Shown piece by piece: positions 62,027 to 64,000 of a DNA stretch of 64,000 bases. The stretch's first letter is position 1, and each line of letters opens with the position of its first letter. The DNA comes from Streptomyces composti (lineage in GTDB: Bacteria; Actinomycetota; Actinomycetes; Streptomycetales; Streptomycetaceae): assembly GCF_012034205.1 (NCBI RefSeq), contig NZ_JAATEM010000024.1, forward strand, positions 61,932 to 125,931, given 5' to 3'. Under the pieces are notes generated by a model. The model searched no databases and was not told the DNA's origin. It saw only the letters and a program-made list of their open reading frames with translations. The translations under genes and the position numbers were made by a program.

Positions 62027-62368
62027 ATGGCTGACGGCCGCAAGCTGTATGAGGCCCAGGTACAGAAGCTCCAGACCAACGTCATCGACCGCTACGACTC
62101 GATCCGCGCGTCGCTCGGCCGCCTCCAGGGCACGATCGACATGATCGAGCGCAACTGGACGGGACAGGGTGCGGTCGCCTTCGACAAGAAGCAGACCGAG
62201 ATCAACACCCACATGGCCGCCATCGGCCGCATGCTGGACGACTTCCTCGAGGGCATCCAGCTGAACAAGACCGACAAGCGCAAGCTCGAGGACCAGATCG
62301 AGGCCGACATCGCCCAGATCTCGGTGGAGGACCTCGGCGGCAAGACCTCCGCGCTCAGCAAGTACTGA
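62027..62368 (+). CDS. WXG100 family ESX protein, copy 1
   Basis: 113 aa, ATG at 62027 after GAAAGGGAC. It is a helix-turn-helix hairpin with the WxG turn IERNWTGQGAVAFDKKQTEI in the middle and a C-terminal helical arm. No YxxxD/E export signal is obvious in the last residues (VEDLGGKTSALSKY). WXG100 proteins form dimers and leave the cell through EccC-driven ESX channels. It is followed by a second WXG100 gene 52 bp on, the normal Esx pair layout. Confidence 0.93.
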   Translation: MADGRKLYEAQVQKLQTNVIDRYDSIRASLGRLQGTIDMIERNWTGQGAVAFDKKQTEINTHMAAIGRMLDDFLEGIQLNKTDKRKLEDQIEADIAQISVEDLGGKTSALSKY

Positions 62369-62420
62369 CCGGGTCGACGCCCCGACACCCACCACCGGCC
62401 CTCAGAGAAACGAGGAAGAC

Positions 62421-62723
62421 ATGCCCACTCCCCACTACGACGAACTCGCCGTCAAGTACGGCACGATGGACGCGCTCGCGACCGAGCTCGGCGACCAGGC
62501 CAAGAAGCTGGAGGAGGACCTCGAGGCCCTCAAGAAGGCCGTACTGGACGCCGCCGCGGGCTGGGGCGGTGAAGCCTACGAGGAGTTCACCAAGAAGACC
62601 AAGGAGTGGGACCGCCACGCCTCCGCCATCCACCAGGCCCTGGTCTCGATCGGCAGGCGCGTCGGCGCCGCCGGCGGTGACTACCGAGGCGGCGACCTGA
62701 AGGGCGCGAGCTACTTCATGTAA
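62421..62723 (+). CDS. WXG100 family ESX protein, copy 2
   Basis: 100 aa, ATG at 62421 after a GAGGAAG ribosome site. The turn is DAAAGWGGEAYEEFTKKTKE (WGG instead of strict WxG with other residues), between two charged helices. The end GAAGGDYRGGDLKGASYFM may hold a signal-like part. It probably pairs with the preceding Esx protein. A 13-bp-stem terminator follows at 62758-62792, so it ends the transcript that begins upstream. Confidence 0.93.
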   Translation: MPTPHYDELAVKYGTMDALATELGDQAKKLEEDLEALKKAVLDAAAGWGGEAYEEFTKKTKEWDRHASAIHQALVSIGRRVGAAGGDYRGGDLKGASYFM

Positions 62724-62757
62724 CGGGTCCGGTCCGCAAACCGCACGAGCGACGACG

Positions 62758-62792
62758 ACAGGGTGGACATGCGCGGGAGATGTCCACCCTGT
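62758..62792. terminator. hairpin after the esx pair
   Basis: ACAGGGTGGACAT (62758-62770) pairs perfectly with ATGTCCACCCTGT (62780-62792) around a 9-base loop, 35 bases past the second WXG100 stop. It can also end the facing lipoprotein transcript. Confidence 0.88.
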
Positions 62793-62890
62793 GTCCTGTG
62801 CGGGGGCCCTCACGCACGACATGCGGCACTTCCGAGCCGTGAGGTCGAGCAGTGCCGCCCGGACCTCAAGGGCGGACCTCTCCCCTTGTA

Positions 62891-63544
62891 CTACTGCAAC
62901 TGGCTCGCGAATGCCTCCGTGAGGCCGGCGACCTGCTTGCGGCTCAGAGAGGCGGTGCCACTCTTCCCGACGCCGACCAGGAGGGCGGCGTCGCCTTCTC
63001 CTTCGAGCTCCAGGCGCACGGAAGCAACGTTGCCGCTGTCGGCGATCAGTGTCTCTCCGGGCTTGGCTGCGGCGGCTCTGTTGATGTAGTTCACCGACTC
63101 CTTGACGGGGGAGCCGGTCAGCTCGGCGGTCACAGGGGCGAGAGGGACCACCGCGCTGGGTTTCCGGGTGGCGATGGTGTGTACGTGCACGTCGTCCTGA
63201 CCGACATGAAATGTGCAGCTCACCAGAGCACCCGGGTTCTCGGCCAAGGGAGACCCCGGTTCGGCGCGTTTGCCGCCCTCGCCGGTGGCGACGGGGCCGC
63301 CGTCGTCCCGGAGCGGGCCAGTGCCGGTCTTCTCGGACAACCCCGCGCTCTTCGCAGCACCTGCCATGTCGTACGGCAACGGGCAGGTGTCGGCGCCGTC
63401 GTCCGGTATACCGTCCGCGGTCTCGGTCAGACCGCTCAAGGACAGCGGATCGGCTCCGCCGCCGTCCTGGCAACCGGCCACCAGCACTGCCGCGGTGACC
63501 ATGGCGGTGGCGACCGTCAGCGGCCTGCGACGTTGACCTACCAC
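62891..63544 (-). CDS. type VII-associated lipoprotein
   Basis: 217 aa from the GTG at 63544 (VVGQRRRPLTVATAMVTAAV), placed by GAGGAG. The signal peptide ends in the lipobox VLVAGC, followed by QDGGGADPLSL. The mature part has two Cys (TCPLPY, VSCTFHV) that may form a disulfide and a compact beta-rich body. It is convergent with the esx pair. Small lipoproteins near ESX loci are often folding or sorting partners; this one is not a family I recognise. Its A/T use at third bases is higher than in the window at large. Confidence 0.82.
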   Translation of the reverse strand: MVGQRRRPLTVATAMVTAAVLVAGCQDGGGADPLSLSGLTETADGIPDDGADTCPLPYDMAGAAKSAGLSEKTGTGPLRDDGGPVATGEGGKRAEPGSPLAENPGALVSCTFHVGQDDVHVHTIATRKPSAVVPLAPVTAELTGSPVKESVNYINRAAAAKPGETLIADSGNVASVRLELEGEGDAALLVGVGKSGTASLSRKQVAGLTEAFASQLQ

Positions 63545-63587
63545 GAGACTCTCCTCAGTGTTTCCGGGGCGGTGAGGGCAGTTGCGC

Positions 63588-63956
63588 TCAGTCCAGCTCG
63601 CGCATCGCGCTGTCCTGTGCATGGGATGATCTGTTCAGCGAGTCCTGTCGCAGGGATTCGCGCTGCGCGTGGTCCAGTCGCACAGCCTTTGCCCGGGCGT
63701 CGACCATGACGACGCTCTGTTCCTGAAAGGGCCGTGACGTTGTCCGCGGCATCCTGGCCGAGGATGGAACGGCTGCTTCGCGCAGCCTGTGCGCCGTCCC
63801 GGCCCGGAGCAGAAGCTCTGTCAGCTCGTGGGCGTACGTGCAGGTGCTTCTCGGCAGCTCAGATCAGCGATCGCGGCCTCGCTGCTCGGCCGCCTTTCGG
63901 AGCCGACAGCAGTGGGCCCGCGTGTCGCTGTGCTGCCCTACAACCGGCTCGGTCAT
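63588..63956 (-). pseudogene. possible broken small gene at the window edge
   Basis: From ATG 63956 (behind GGCAGGG) the frame reads MTEPVVGQHSDTRAHCCRLR and meets TGA at codon 31 (63864-63866). The same frame then stays open to a TGA at 63588, with the convincing end VVMVDARAKAVRLDHAQRES ... SAMRELD. An internal ATG at 63752 would give a 54-aa protein. A nonsense or frameshift change in a small type VII-linked gene would explain this; a short real gene 63588-63752 is the alternative. Weak call. Confidence 0.3.
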
Positions 63957-64000
63957 GGATCCCTGCCCCCGTTCAGTCGATCAAAGTTCCGCGACAGGCT
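63957..64000. other. window edge, nothing assigned
   Basis: 44 bases with no gene visible. The rest of the type VII locus (eccC, eccD and others) should lie beyond this edge or elsewhere. Confidence 0.4.

Noticed and set aside
52783..63544. Complete type VII secretion system
   Set aside because: EccC (ATPase) and EccD (channel) are not encoded in the window, so only part of the locus is present.

Overview
The window is a high-GC actinobacterial chromosome segment, almost certainly Streptomyces. The signs are very high third-position GC, the fasR-fabD-fabH-acpP-fabF block, a homodimeric AceE, TerD-family stress genes, DUF3145/DUF3052/DUF4429 proteins, and an actinobacterial type VII secretion (ESX) locus. 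From memory, the gene order of the first half resembles the fab/aceE/ter neighbourhood of S. coelicolor; I could not check this.

Layout. 0-2.7 kb: end of a LysE-type exporter, a secreted C15 peptidase-like protein with Ser in place of the expected Cys, and an SGNH lipoprotein. 2.9-8.6 kb: DUF3145, then the fatty-acid synthase II operon fabD-fabH-acpP-fabF with its PucR-type activator FasR and a TTTTGT/ACAAAA dyad in front of fabD. 8.7-16.6 kb: pirin, serine hydrolase, MerR/aldo-keto reductase pair with a 19-bp-spacer promoter, DUF4429, alpha/beta hydrolase, and a TetR/DHA2-exporter pair with two matching operators. 16.6-17.3 kb: a gene-poor stretch with a likely DUF4190 remnant and a strong terminator. 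17.3-20.0 kb: aceE. 20.4-33.1 kb: DUF3052, peroxiredoxin and a Ter stress-response island (four TerD-superfamily proteins, a DUF475/TerC-like membrane protein, a citrate-lyase-beta-like enzyme, a phosphoribosyltransferase-StiP fusion, a HAD phosphatase, a Cys-tailed zinc ribbon and a coiled-coil membrane protein), then a DUF4097 lipoprotein.

33.3 kb: tRNA-Val(UAC) with a perfect terminator. 33.5-38.3 kb: small hypothetical genes, DedA, DoxX behind an iron-box-like dyad, PhoD phosphatase and a secreted HNH nuclease. 38.4-39.3 kb: a yybP-ykoY (manganese) riboswitch in front of a TMEM165/GDT1 transporter. 39.4-52.6 kb: HAD phosphatase, peptidoglycan-binding protein, an MFS exporter with a C-terminal winged helix, a paralogous pair of small unknown proteins, FHA, O-methyltransferase, a ProP-like transporter, a GT87-PAP2 fusion and a large membrane protein. 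52.8-63.5 kb: part of a type VII locus (eccE, eccB, two mycosins, two WXG100 proteins, a long Gly/Pro-rich WxG protein and a lipoprotein). EccC and EccD are not in the window.

How the parts work together: the fab cluster and AceE link acetyl-CoA supply to fatty-acid synthesis. The Ter island combines calcium-binding TerD-type domains and membrane proteins with a putative nucleotide/metabolite-processing enzyme set. The type VII genes form an export machine with its own proteases and small substrates. No insertion sequence, prophage or CRISPR array was seen.
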